Shown here piece by piece: positions 8,580 to 16,801 of a stretch of DNA of 64,000 bases (positions are counted from its first letter, which is position 1; each line of letters starts with the position of its first letter). The position numbers were made by a program, and so were the translations under genes. Below the pieces are notes generated by a model, which was given only the letters and a program-made list of their open reading frames with translations, did no database searches and was not told where the DNA came from. This stretch comes from Ensifer adhaerens. Lineage in GTDB: Bacteria > Pseudomonadota > Alphaproteobacteria > Rhizobiales > Rhizobiaceae. The stretch covers positions 2,852,001-2,916,000 of the forward strand of contig NZ_CP118610.1 in assembly GCF_028993555.1 (NCBI RefSeq). The letters are read 5' to 3'.

Positions 8580-10034
8580 ATGAGCACTGTCATCAAGGGT
8601 GGAACCATCGTCACGGCCGACCTGACCTACAAGGCGGACGTGAAGATCGACGGCGGAAAGATCGTCGAGATCGGCCCCAATCTTTCCGGAACTGAGACGC
8701 TGGACGCGAGTGGCTGTTACATCATGCCCGGCGGCATCGATCCGCATACCCATCTCGAAATGCCTTTCATGGGCACCTATTCCTCGGATGATTTCGAAAG
8801 CGGCACGCGGGCTGCCCTTGCCGGCGGCACGACCATGGTGGTCGATTTCGCGCTCCCCTCGCCCAACCAGTCGCTGCTCGAAGCGCTGACCATGTGGGAC
8901 AACAAGTCGACCCGCGCCAATTGCGACTATTCCTTCCACATGGCGATCACCTGGTGGAGCGAAAAGGTCTTCAACGAGATGGAGACCATCGTCAAGGACA
9001 AGGGCATCAACACCTTCAAGCACTTCATGGCCTATAAGGGCGCGCTGATGGTGGATGACGACGAGATGTTCTCGTCGTTCCAGCGCTGCGCCGCCCTCGG
9101 CGCGCTGCCGCTGGTGCACGCGGAAAACGGCGACGTCGTTGCCCAGCTCCAGGCAAAGCTGCTGTCTGAAGGCAACAACGGACCGGAGGCGCACGCCTAT
9201 TCGCGGCCGGCCGAAGTCGAGGGTGAGGCGACCAACCGGGCGATCATGATCGCCGACATGGCCGGCTGCCCGGTCTATATCGTGCACACCTCCTGCGAAC
9301 AGGCGCATGAGGCGATCCGCCGGGCCCGCTCCAAGGGCATGCGCGTCTTCGGCGAGCCGCTGATCCAGCACCTGACGCTGGATGAGACGGAATATTTCAA
9401 CACGGACTGGGACCATGCCGCCCGCCGCGTGATGTCGCCGCCCTTCCGCAACAAGCTGCATCAGGACTCGCTTTGGGCCGGCCTTGCCTCCGGCTCGCTG
9501 CAAGTGGTGGCAACCGACCATTGCGCCTTCACCTCCGAGCAGAAGCGCTTCGGCGTCGGCGATTTCACCAAGATCCCGAACGGCACCGGCGGCTTGGAAG
9601 ACCGCATGCCGATGCTGTGGACCCACGGCGTCAACACCGGCCGCATCACCATGAACGAGTTCGTGGCGGTGACCTCGACCAACATCGCCAAGATCCTCAA
9701 CATCTACCCGAAAAAGGGCGCGATCCTCGTCGGCGCCGATGCCGACCTCGTCGTCTGGGATCCGAAGCGCACCAAGACCATTTCCGCCAAGAGCCAGCAA
9801 TCGGCGATCGACTACAACGTCTTCGAGGGCAAGGAGGTCAAGGGCCTGCCGCGTTACACGCTGACCCGTGGCGTCGTCGCCATCGAGGAGAGCACGATCA
9901 AGACCCGCGAAGGCCATGGCGAGTTCGTCCGACGCGATCCGTTCCCGGCGGTCAGCTCGGCGCTTTCGACCTGGAAGGAAGTCACCGCTCCCCGCGCCGT
10001 CCAGCGCACCGGCATTCCGGCCACCGGCGTCTGA
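8580..10034 (+). CDS. hydA: Dihydropyrimidinase (D-hydantoinase)
   Basis: A 484-residue cytoplasmic amidohydrolase. ATG 8580 is used (GAGGA upstream, and the sequence MSTVIKGG is the usual family N terminus); the frame is open further up inside the hyuC end but without a ribosome site. Binuclear metal motifs: DPHTHLEMPF, a carbamylated-lysine segment FKHFMAYKG, HAEN, HTSCEQA and ATDHCAF. It opens the dihydrouracil or dihydrothymine ring to the N-carbamoyl beta-amino acid, the substrate of the preceding hyuC. Length and motif order are normal for the family. Confidence 0.93.
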   Translation: MSTVIKGGTIVTADLTYKADVKIDGGKIVEIGPNLSGTETLDASGCYIMPGGIDPHTHLEMPFMGTYSSDDFESGTRAALAGGTTMVVDFALPSPNQSLLEALTMWDNKSTRANCDYSFHMAITWWSEKVFNEMETIVKDKGINTFKHFMAYKGALMVDDDEMFSSFQRCAALGALPLVHAENGDVVAQLQAKLLSEGNNGPEAHAYSRPAEVEGEATNRAIMIADMAGCPVYIVHTSCEQAHEAIRRARSKGMRVFGEPLIQHLTLDETEYFNTDWDHAARRVMSPPFRNKLHQDSLWAGLASGSLQVVATDHCAFTSEQKRFGVGDFTKIPNGTGGLEDRMPMLWTHGVNTGRITMNEFVAVTSTNIAKILNIYPKKGAILVGADADLVVWDPKRTKTISAKSQQSAIDYNVFEGKEVKGLPRYTLTRGVVAIEESTIKTREGHGEFVRRDPFPAVSSALSTWKEVTAPRAVQRTGIPATGV

Positions 10035-10127
10035 GGCCTTATGTTTCGCGGTTTGCATTTTTTCGCGCCGCTCTGTCCCACCGGACATGCCTCGCCACGT
10101 CGGCGAGGCGGTTCGGCGCGGAACGCA

Positions 10128-10541
10128 TCAGGCAGGCACCAGCGCATCGAGCTCGGGCAGAAGCACGACGCTTTCCTGCTCGTTCGGGTCCGTGCGGGCG
10201 ATCACAGCCGAACAGGGCGCGTCCGAAAGGTTTGCCGGCAGATGCGGCACTCCCGCCGGAATGTAGAACATCTCGCCCGCGCGTACGATGACGTGCTCTT
10301 CCAATCGCTCGCCGAACCAGGTGTGAGCCTCGCCCGACAGCACATAGATTGCCGTCTCGTGGCTCTCGTGCAGATGGGCTTTGGCCCGCGCTCCCGGCGG
10401 GATCGTCAACAGGTGCATGCAGATGCCGGTCGAACCGACTGTCTCCGCGGCAATCCCTTCGAAATAGCTGAGCCCCTGCTTTCCGGCGTAGCCGCTGCCG
10501 GGACACACCAACCGACACACAGGATTGGATGATCGAGACAT
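10128..10541 (-). CDS. Cupin-domain protein
   Basis: A 137-residue single-domain cupin. The start at 10541 has CTGGAGAA upstream; longer frames overlap the divergent transporter. The two cupin motifs are visible: HLHESHETAIYVLSG with metal-ligand histidines and glutamate, and FYIPAGVPHLPAN with the last histidine. Proteins like this bind a metal and small ligand or act as small-molecule isomerases or dioxygenases. The gene is divergent from the ABC operon and faces the hydA end, so a link to pyrimidine or hydantoin metabolism is possible but unproven. Confidence 0.75.
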   Translation of the reverse strand: MSRSSNPVCRLVCPGSGYAGKQGLSYFEGIAAETVGSTGICMHLLTIPPGARAKAHLHESHETAIYVLSGEAHTWFGERLEEHVIVRAGEMFYIPAGVPHLPANLSDAPCSAVIARTDPNEQESVVLLPELDALVPA

Positions 10542-10662
10542 GAGCGTTCTCCAGAATTCCCTGAAAAACCAGCAACAAGCGGCTCCGCATGCAAATCCGC
10601 GATTGCATGTTGCCGGTCCGGATAGCAGTCTGACACAGACCAGCCAGAATGAGTATTCACCG

Positions 10663-11454
10663 ATGACGTCCAATACCGCATCCGTGGTTTCGGCCCGGGA
10701 CCTCTGCCTGACCTTCGAGACCGCCGATGGCCCGGTCCACGCCTTGACCGGCGTCAATCTGGACGTCGCCAAGGGCGACTTCGTTTCCTTCATCGGCCCG
10801 TCCGGCTGCGGCAAGACGACGTTCCTGAGGGTGATCGCCGATCTCGAAAAGGCGACCTCCGGCAAGATCAACGTCAACGGCATGTCGCCGGAAGAAGCGC
10901 GCAAGCAACGCGCCTATGGCTACGTGTTCCAGGCGGCAGCGCTTTATCCCTGGCGCACGATCGAAAACAACATCGCCCTGCCGCTCGAGATCATGGGCTA
11001 CTCCAAGGAAGAAAAGAAGGCGCGCATCGAGCGCACGCTCGAACTCGTCAACCTCACGGGCTTTGGCAAGAAGTATCCCTGGCAGCTTTCGGGCGGCATG
11101 CAGCAGCGCGCCTCGATCGCGCGTGCGCTGGCCTTCGATGCCGACCTGCTGTTGATGGACGAGCCCTTCGGCGCCCTCGATGAGATCGTCCGCGATCATC
11201 TGAATGAGCAACTGCTGAAGCTCTGGGCTCGCACCAACAAGACGATCTGTTTCGTCACCCACTCGATCCCGGAGGCGGTCTATCTCTCCACCAAGATCGT
11301 GGTAATGAGCCCGCGGCCCGGCCGGGTCACCGACGTCATCGAATCACCGCTGCCGCGCGAACGGCCGCTCGGCATTCGCGAGACGCCCGAGTTCCTCGAA
11401 ATCGCCCACCGCGTTCGCGAGGGCCTGCGCGCAGGACACAGCTATGACGAATAG
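10663..11454 (+). CDS. ABC transporter ATP-binding protein (nitrate/taurine/pyrimidine-type)
   Basis: A 263-residue ATPase with Walker A GPSGCGKTT, signature LSGGMQQRASIARAL and Walker B LLLMDEPFGALDE, typical of the SsuB/TauB/ThiZ group that works with NMT1-like binding proteins. ATG 10663 is chosen because it matches the family N terminus; upstream ATGs at 10525 and 10540 would add an unlikely leader overlapping the divergent cupin start. It is the first gene of a six-gene operon ending at the terminator near 15102. By context the substrate is likely a pyrimidine or related ring. Confidence 0.9.
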   Translation: MTSNTASVVSARDLCLTFETADGPVHALTGVNLDVAKGDFVSFIGPSGCGKTTFLRVIADLEKATSGKINVNGMSPEEARKQRAYGYVFQAAALYPWRTIENNIALPLEIMGYSKEEKKARIERTLELVNLTGFGKKYPWQLSGGMQQRASIARALAFDADLLLMDEPFGALDEIVRDHLNEQLLKLWARTNKTICFVTHSIPEAVYLSTKIVVMSPRPGRVTDVIESPLPRERPLGIRETPEFLEIAHRVREGLRAGHSYDE

Positions 11455-11908
11455 CGCCGTGATCCGCCCGGCCGAACGGACCGACATGGCCGCCTGCGCC
11501 GGCATCCTCAACCGATGGATCGACGCAACACCTTGGATGCCGCGCGTGCATGATCATGCCGATGTCGAACACTATTACGCCGACACGGTCTTTGCCGAAC
11601 GCAGAGTGCTTCTGGCCGAGGACGCCGGTAAGATCGCCGGTTTCCTGTCGCTCTCCGACGATCACCACGTCACCGCGCTCTATGTGGACGCGTCGCATCG
11701 GGGAGCCGGCATCGGCACCCGACTGATCGAAGCCGCCAAGGCCCTGTCTCCGGACGAACTGAGCCTCTGGACCTTCGAACACAACCGTGAAGCCCAGCTC
11801 TTCTATGAGCATCAGGGCTTCGAAGTCGTGCGGCGCACCGACGGCGACAACGAGGAGCAGCTTCCAGATATCCTCTATCGCTGGCGGACCAAGGAGATAC
11901 AGGCATGA
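11444..11908 (+). CDS. GNAT-family N-acetyltransferase
   Basis: A 154-residue protein with the GNAT acetyl-CoA site (LYVDASHRGAGIGTRLIEAA) and a C-terminal strand ending YEHQGFEVVRRTDG. It overlaps the preceding ATPase by 11 bases and the next gene by 4 (ATGA), so translation is coupled. Its acceptor is unknown. Tight insertion inside an importer operon suggests it acts on the imported compound or a breakdown product such as a beta-amino acid; this is inference. Confidence 0.85.
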   Translation: MTNSAVIRPAERTDMAACAGILNRWIDATPWMPRVHDHADVEHYYADTVFAERRVLLAEDAGKIAGFLSLSDDHHVTALYVDASHRGAGIGTRLIEAAKALSPDELSLWTFEHNREAQLFYEHQGFEVVRRTDGDNEEQLPDILYRWRTKEIQA

Positions 11909-12240
11909 ACCTCGCCTATGCGCTCTGGATGCTGCTGGCAACGACGATCTTCCTCGGTGGCGCCACCGCCTCGCGCGCCTACGTCTCGAACAATCACCTC
12001 GGCATGCTCTTACTCGCTCTCGGGCTCTACGTCATCGGCAACATCATCATGGTGAAGCTGATGCGCGAAGGCGGTCTCGGGCTTGCCATTTCGCTTTCGG
12101 CGATCGTGCAGTTGGTGCTCGTCAACATCATCGCCTTTTCGGTCTTTGGTGAACGGCTGAGCCTCACCCAGGCCGCCGGTGTGCTTCTCGGCATCGTCGC
12201 CATGGGCCTGATGTTGTTGCCCGCAAGCGGAAAGGCCTGA
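11905..12240 (+). CDS. Small four-helix membrane protein, SMR/EamA-like
   Basis: A 111-residue protein with four hydrophobic segments, in the style of small multidrug resistance proteins (residues about 4-24, 33-51, 58-78, 86-105; the last has LTQAAGVLLGIVAMGLMLL). It lacks an obvious early membrane glutamate like E14 of EmrE, so it may not be a classical cation exporter. Translation starts inside the gnat stop, and the next permease starts 3 bp after its stop. It may be an accessory or exporter component of the surrounding importer; function unknown. Confidence 0.75.
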   Translation: MNLAYALWMLLATTIFLGGATASRAYVSNNHLGMLLLALGLYVIGNIIMVKLMREGGLGLAISLSAIVQLVLVNIIAFSVFGERLSLTQAAGVLLGIVAMGLMLLPASGKA

Positions 12241-12242
12241 CC

Positions 12243-13127
12243 ATGCAGGAACCAAGCTTCCTCAGGGACAAATTGCTGCCAGTCGGCACCGTCGTCCTCC
12301 TGTTGATCGCCATCTGGTACATCGCGGTCGTCTTCCTCAACGCGCCCTTCGAGCGCGACACCGCAGCGCGCGCAGGCACCGAGATCAGCTTCTCTGAGAT
12401 CGTGCGCAACACCATGGCGCAGGAACGGCCGGTGCTGCCGGCACCGCACCAGGTGATCGCCGAGATCTGGGACACCACCTTCAACAAGCCAATCACCTCG
12501 AAGCGCAGCCTCGTCTACCATGCCTGGATCACGCTTTCGGCGACCTTGCTCGGCTTCGGCATCGGTGCAGCGCTCGGCATCCTGCTGGCGGTCGGCATCG
12601 TGCATAACCGCGCCATGGACCGCTCACTGATGCCCTGGGTGATCGCCAGCCAGACGATCCCGATCCTGGCGATCGCACCGATGATCATCGTCGTCCTGAA
12701 CGCAATCGGCATCTCCGGCCTCTTGCCGAAGGCGCTGATCTCAACCTACCTCTCCTTCTTCCCCGTGGTTGTCGGCATGGTGAAGGGGCTGCGGAGCCCG
12801 GAGACGATCCAGCTTGACCTGATGCACACCTACAACGCCTCCTCGGCCCAGGCCTTCTGGAAGCTGCGCTGGCCCTCGTCGATGCCCTATCTCTTCACCT
12901 CGCTGAAGGTTGCCGTCGCCATCTCGCTTGTCGGCGCCATCGTCGGCGAACTGCCGACCGGCGCCGTTGCCGGCCTCGGCGCCCGTCTGCTGGCCGGCTC
13001 CTATTACGGCCAGACGGTGCAGATCTGGGCGGCGCTCTTCATGGCAGCAGCCCTTGCCGCAGTCCTCGTCATGATTGTCGGTTTTGCCCACACCGCCGTC
13101 CTGAAGCGCATGGGAGCCAAGCCATGA
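12243..13127 (+). CDS. ABC transporter permease 1
   Basis: A 294-residue inner-membrane permease of the binding-protein-dependent type. A long periplasmic segment follows the first helix (about 30-90); then come five helices with the EAA-type coupling loop near residue 205 (AFWKLRWPSSMPYLFTSLKVA). It pairs with the next permease, with which it overlaps by four bases. It is related to the SsuC/TauC family. Substrate as for the operon: probably a pyrimidine-like ring. Confidence 0.88.
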   Translation: MQEPSFLRDKLLPVGTVVLLLIAIWYIAVVFLNAPFERDTAARAGTEISFSEIVRNTMAQERPVLPAPHQVIAEIWDTTFNKPITSKRSLVYHAWITLSATLLGFGIGAALGILLAVGIVHNRAMDRSLMPWVIASQTIPILAIAPMIIVVLNAIGISGLLPKALISTYLSFFPVVVGMVKGLRSPETIQLDLMHTYNASSAQAFWKLRWPSSMPYLFTSLKVAVAISLVGAIVGELPTGAVAGLGARLLAGSYYGQTVQIWAALFMAAALAAVLVMIVGFAHTAVLKRMGAKP

Positions 13128-13993
13128 ACCTGCCCGTTCTTGCCGCTGCGATCATTTTCTGGCTCGCCGCCTGGGCCTTCAACGAGTGGCTGGTGCGCCA
13201 GAACTTCCAGAGTGAAGCTGCCAAGGCCGCTGCGCGCTTTGCCGTGCCGTTGATCTTCGGCATCACGATCCTCGTCCTGTGGGAAGGCATCGTGCGTGGC
13301 TTCTCGGTCCCCTCCGTGCTGCTGCCGGCACCCTCCATGATCTGGCAGAAGCTGATCAACTCGCTGCCGACGCTCGGCGCCGACTTCCGCCAGACCTTCC
13401 TGAAGGCGGTGTTGATCGGCTATGCGCTCGGCTGCGGCCTCGGCTTCGCCGTCGCGATCCTGATCGACCGCTCGCCCTTCCTGCAGAAGGGTCTCTTGCC
13501 GCTCGGCAATTTCGTCTCGGCGCTGCCGGTCATCGGTGTCGCGCCAATCATGGTCATGTGGTTCGGCTTCGACTGGCAGTCGAAGGTCGCGGTCGTCGTG
13601 ATCATGACCTTCTTCCCGATGTTGGTGAATACGGTCGCCGGCCTTGCCGCCGCCAGCCACATGGAGCGCGACCTGATGCGCACCTATGCCGCCTCCTGGT
13701 GGCAGACGCTCGTCAAGCTGCGCTTGCCGGCTGCCTGGCCGTTCATCTTCAACGCACTCAAGATCAATTCGACGCTGGCGCTGATCGGCGCCATCGTCGC
13801 CGAGTTCTTCGGGACCCCCATCGTCGGCATGGGGTTCCGGATTTCCACGGAGGTGGGACGCATGAATGTCGACATGGTCTGGGCCGAGATCGCCGTCGCG
13901 GCGGTGGCTGGCTCTGCATTCTACGGGGTGGTCGCTCTGATCGAGCGCGCCGTCACCTTCTGGCACCCTTCCATCCGAGGAGGGCGCGCCTGA
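13124..13993 (+). CDS. ABC transporter permease 2
   Basis: A 289-residue permease starting in an ATGA overlap with permease 1. About six helices and a coupling loop WWQTLVKLRLPAAWPFIFNALKI near residue 195 place it in the same SsuC-like family. The presence of two different permeases predicts a heterodimeric membrane channel served by the single ATPase at 10663. Confidence 0.88.
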   Translation: MNLPVLAAAIIFWLAAWAFNEWLVRQNFQSEAAKAAARFAVPLIFGITILVLWEGIVRGFSVPSVLLPAPSMIWQKLINSLPTLGADFRQTFLKAVLIGYALGCGLGFAVAILIDRSPFLQKGLLPLGNFVSALPVIGVAPIMVMWFGFDWQSKVAVVVIMTFFPMLVNTVAGLAAASHMERDLMRTYAASWWQTLVKLRLPAAWPFIFNALKINSTLALIGAIVAEFFGTPIVGMGFRISTEVGRMNVDMVWAEIAVAAVAGSAFYGVVALIERAVTFWHPSIRGGRA

Positions 13994-14089
13994 AAACGAG
14001 CGGATCAAATCCGGGAAAAGCGGAAGGCGTCTTAGCGTCCGGAGTTGCGCAGTCGAAATAAAATGAAACAAAAACAAGAGGGAACTGAC

Positions 14090-15082
14090 ATGAACAAAAG
14101 ACTTGCATCGCTTCTCGCCGCAGGCGTCTTTTCGCTCGCAGCGTTCCAGGCTGAAGCGGCCGAGAAGGTGACGCTGCAGCTGAAATGGGTGACCCAGGCG
14201 CAATTTGCCGGCTACTATGTGGCCAAGGATAAGGGCTTCTACGAAGAGGAAGGCCTCGACGTCGACATCAAGCCCGGCGGTCCTGATATCGCACCCGCTC
14301 AGGTGATCGCCGGCGGCGGCGCCGATGTGATCGTCGACTGGATGCCGTCTGCCCTTGCCACCCGCGAAAAAGGTGTCGCGCTCGTCAACATCGCCCAGCC
14401 GTTCAAGAAGTCGGGCATGATGCTCACCTGCCTCAAGGAAACCGGCGTCACCAGCCCCGACAAGTTCAAGGGCCAGACCCTCGGTGTCTGGTTCTTCGGC
14501 AACGAGTATCCGTTCCTCTCCTGGATGGCGCACCTGAAGATCCCGACGGACGGCGGCCCGAACGGCGTGACGGTCTTGAAACAAGGCTTCAACGTCGACC
14601 CCCTGATCCAGAAGCAGGCGGCCTGCATCTCGACCATGACCTACAACGAGTATTGGCAGGTGATCGACGCCGGCATCAAGCCGGACGACCTCGTCACCTT
14701 CAAGTATGAGGACCAGGGCGTGGCGACGCTGGAAGACGGTCTCTACGTGCTTCAGGACAAGCTGAAGGATGCGGCCTTCAAGGAAAAGATGGTCAAGTTC
14801 GTGCGCGCCTCGATGAAGGGCTGGAAATACGCCGAGCAGAACCCGGATGAAGCGGCCGGCATCGTGCTTGAGAACGATTCCACCGGCGCCCAGACGGAAA
14901 AGCACCAGAAGCGCATGATGGGCGAAGTTGCCAAGCTCACCGCCGGCTCGAACGGCGCGCTCGACGAGGCCGACTACAAGCGAACGGTGCAATCGCTGCT
15001 CGCGGGCGGCTCCGATCCCGTGATCTCCAAGGAGCCGGAAGGCGCCTGGACGCACGAAATCACCGATGCGGCGCTGAAGTAG
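14090..15082 (+). CDS. NMT1/THI5-like periplasmic substrate-binding protein
   Basis: A 330-residue protein with a signal peptide (MNKRLASLLAAGVFSLAAFQAEAA, cleavage likely after about residue 23). Start ATG 14090 has AGAGGGA upstream. The mature start KVTLQLKWVTQAQFAGYYVAK is the NMT1/THI5 signature shared by binding proteins for pyrimidine moieties, riboflavin and sulfonates. Together with rutR, hydA, hyuC and preA nearby this argues for pyrimidine or pyrimidine-derivative uptake. It is the last gene before the operon terminator. Confidence 0.88.
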   Translation: MNKRLASLLAAGVFSLAAFQAEAAEKVTLQLKWVTQAQFAGYYVAKDKGFYEEEGLDVDIKPGGPDIAPAQVIAGGGADVIVDWMPSALATREKGVALVNIAQPFKKSGMMLTCLKETGVTSPDKFKGQTLGVWFFGNEYPFLSWMAHLKIPTDGGPNGVTVLKQGFNVDPLIQKQAACISTMTYNEYWQVIDAGIKPDDLVTFKYEDQGVATLEDGLYVLQDKLKDAAFKEKMVKFVRASMKGWKYAEQNPDEAAGIVLENDSTGAQTEKHQKRMMGEVAKLTAGSNGALDEADYKRTVQSLLAGGSDPVISKEPEGAWTHEITDAALK

Positions 15083-15101
15083 ACGATCGCTCGAACGTCA
15101 A

Positions 15102-15131
15102 AAGAGGGGCGCACGATCGTGCGGCCCTCTT
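15102..15131 (+). terminator. Rho-independent terminator of the ABC operon
   Basis: A 15-bp stem with one mismatch (AAGAGGGGCGCACGA and partner) is followed by CCGTTTTC, starting 19 bp after the stop of the binding-protein gene. Confidence 0.8.
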
Positions 15132-15599
15132 CCGTTTTCTCGGCGGCCGTTCGCATCCGCCAAGTTGTCGCCGGGTACCGGGCGTGGGGGTGGCAACCCG
15201 ACTGACAACGGCGCTACCCTTGCTTGCCATTGTCAAGATCGTGTCAAGATCGCAACCATAACCGCAGAACAGCTTGAATATTGAGGCACCATCGCTTCAT
15301 GCACTCTTGTAAGCGTCAAGGGCCGAGATTACATAGGCCCCGATGTTTGTTGGAGGCAGGCATGGTGGAGGGCACCCTTTTCCCGATGCATTGCCTGCGG
15401 TAACCGGTCCCAGTTCCGCCCGCGTCTACGGTCTGATACCGTGCACGCGGAGCGCGAAATGAGGAAAGCGCAGTCTTCTGTCCCCGCGCAATCCGCCGGG
15501 ACGAGATGTCGGCGTGATAAAATCGCCTGATTGCCCGTGGATCCTGCCGCAAGCGGTGATCCGCTCTATGTTGTTTCCATTGCCGGGACTGTGAAGCCG
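15132..15599 (+). other. Long non-coding gap before the RND genes, with a structured leader-like segment
   Basis: No convincing gene is seen. A tandem GTCAAGATCG repeat lies at about 15232-15252. At 15356-15398 GCAGGCA pairs with TGCCTGC around an inner GGTG/CACC stem. Inside it ATG 15362, with a GGAGG site just upstream, opens a 13-codon frame ending at 15403. It could be a leader peptide or small RNA ahead of the efflux operon, or chance. Confidence 0.3.
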
Positions 15600-16787
15600 A
15601 TGGCTCTAAAAGTACTGCCCGTTCTCAGCGTGTGCGCTGCGATGACCTTTGGATCGCTTTCGTCCGCCTGGGCGGAGGAAGCGGTGCAACCGAAGCCGAC
15701 GCAAAGCTTGCCCTCCATCGTTGTCACCACGGCGGTCAACCAGTCGATCAGCGACCGCGTCGTTGCGACCGGCACGATCCAGGCGGTCGAGCAGGTCTAT
15801 GTCGCCCCGATGGTCGACGGTCTCTCCATCCGTACGCTCAATGTCGATGTCGGCGACAAGGTCGAAGCCGGCAGCGTGCTCGTGGTCCTGAACGACGACG
15901 CGCTTCGCCTGCAAAAGAGCGAACTTGAAGCGTCGCTTGCCAAAGCAGAAGCCGGGCTTGCTCAGTTGAACGCACAGCTCAGCGAAACCAGGGCCAACGC
16001 GGACGAGGCCAAGCGTGTCAGCGACCGCGCCGCCGAACTCTCCAAGAACGGCACCGTTTCGACGGCCGAGGCCGACCGGGTGCGGGCGCTGGCGATTGCG
16101 ACGCAGGCACGTGTCCTCTCGGCGGAACAGGCCGTCGCCGTCGCCAATGCCGATATCAAGGTGGCGGAAGCGCAGATCGACGACATCGACCTTCGCCTCG
16201 CCCGAACCGAGGTCAAGGCGCCTGTCGCCGGGGTGATCTCCGCCAAGAACGCCAAGGTCGGCGCGATCGCCACCGGCAATGGCGAACCGCTCTTCGCCAT
16301 GATCCGCGATGGTGCCATCGAGATGAAGGCCGACGTCGCCGAAGCCGACATCATCAAGCTCGCTGTTGGCCAGCCCGCAGTCGTGACGCTTGCCGGCGGC
16401 AACACCAAGGTCGAGGGCACGATCCGCCTGATCGCGCCGACGGTCGACCCCGTCAGTCGCCTCGGAACCGTGTTCATCAGCCTGGCGGATACCGAGAAGG
16501 CACGCGCCGGCATGTATGCAAGCGCGCTGATCACCGCCGAACAGAAGCAGACAGTGGTTCTGCCGCAAACCGCCGTTACCAATGAGAACGGCCGCACAAT
16601 CGTCCGCAAGGTCGAAAACGGCGTCATCCGTATCCTCCCGGTCAAGACGGGGATTTCCGACGGCAAGTTCATCGAAGTCCTCGAAGGCCTGAAGCCTGGC
16701 GAGGAAGTGGTGGCTAGGGCCGGAGCCTATGTGCGCGACGGCGACCGTATCAACCCCGTCAAGTCCGCTGCACCAGCGACCAACTGA
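15600..16787 (+). CDS. RND efflux periplasmic adaptor (membrane fusion protein)
   Basis: A 395-residue protein. The start at 15600 puts a signal peptide (MALKVLPVLSVCAAMTFGSLSSAWA) at the N terminus. Two lipoyl half-motifs (near 75-95 and 210-235, APVAGVISAKNAKVG) surround an alpha-helical hairpin (about 105-200, rich in Ala/Glu/Gln). Beta-barrel and membrane-proximal domains follow. It connects the RND pump at 16802 to an outer-membrane channel, which is not encoded nearby. No regulator is adjacent upstream. Substrate unknown. Confidence 0.9.
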   Translation: MALKVLPVLSVCAAMTFGSLSSAWAEEAVQPKPTQSLPSIVVTTAVNQSISDRVVATGTIQAVEQVYVAPMVDGLSIRTLNVDVGDKVEAGSVLVVLNDDALRLQKSELEASLAKAEAGLAQLNAQLSETRANADEAKRVSDRAAELSKNGTVSTAEADRVRALAIATQARVLSAEQAVAVANADIKVAEAQIDDIDLRLARTEVKAPVAGVISAKNAKVGAIATGNGEPLFAMIRDGAIEMKADVAEADIIKLAVGQPAVVTLAGGNTKVEGTIRLIAPTVDPVSRLGTVFISLADTEKARAGMYASALITAEQKQTVVLPQTAVTNENGRTIVRKVENGVIRILPVKTGISDGKFIEVLEGLKPGEEVVARAGAYVRDGDRINPVKSAAPATN

Positions 16788-16801
16788 CAGGAACCGTGAC
16801 C

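Noticed and set aside
8571..10088. 505-codon frame antisense to dihydropyrimidinase
   Set aside because: Shadow of a confidently assigned enzyme; no ribosome site or domain.
13004..15055. 683-codon antisense frame over the ABC permease and binding-protein genes
   Set aside because: It spans two well-supported genes on the other strand, has no recognisable domain and has Arg/Asp/His-rich shadow composition.
15132..15599. Known riboswitch or structural RNA before the RND genes
   Set aside because: I looked for cobalamin, TPP, FMN and guanidine riboswitch and SRP RNA core motifs and found none.
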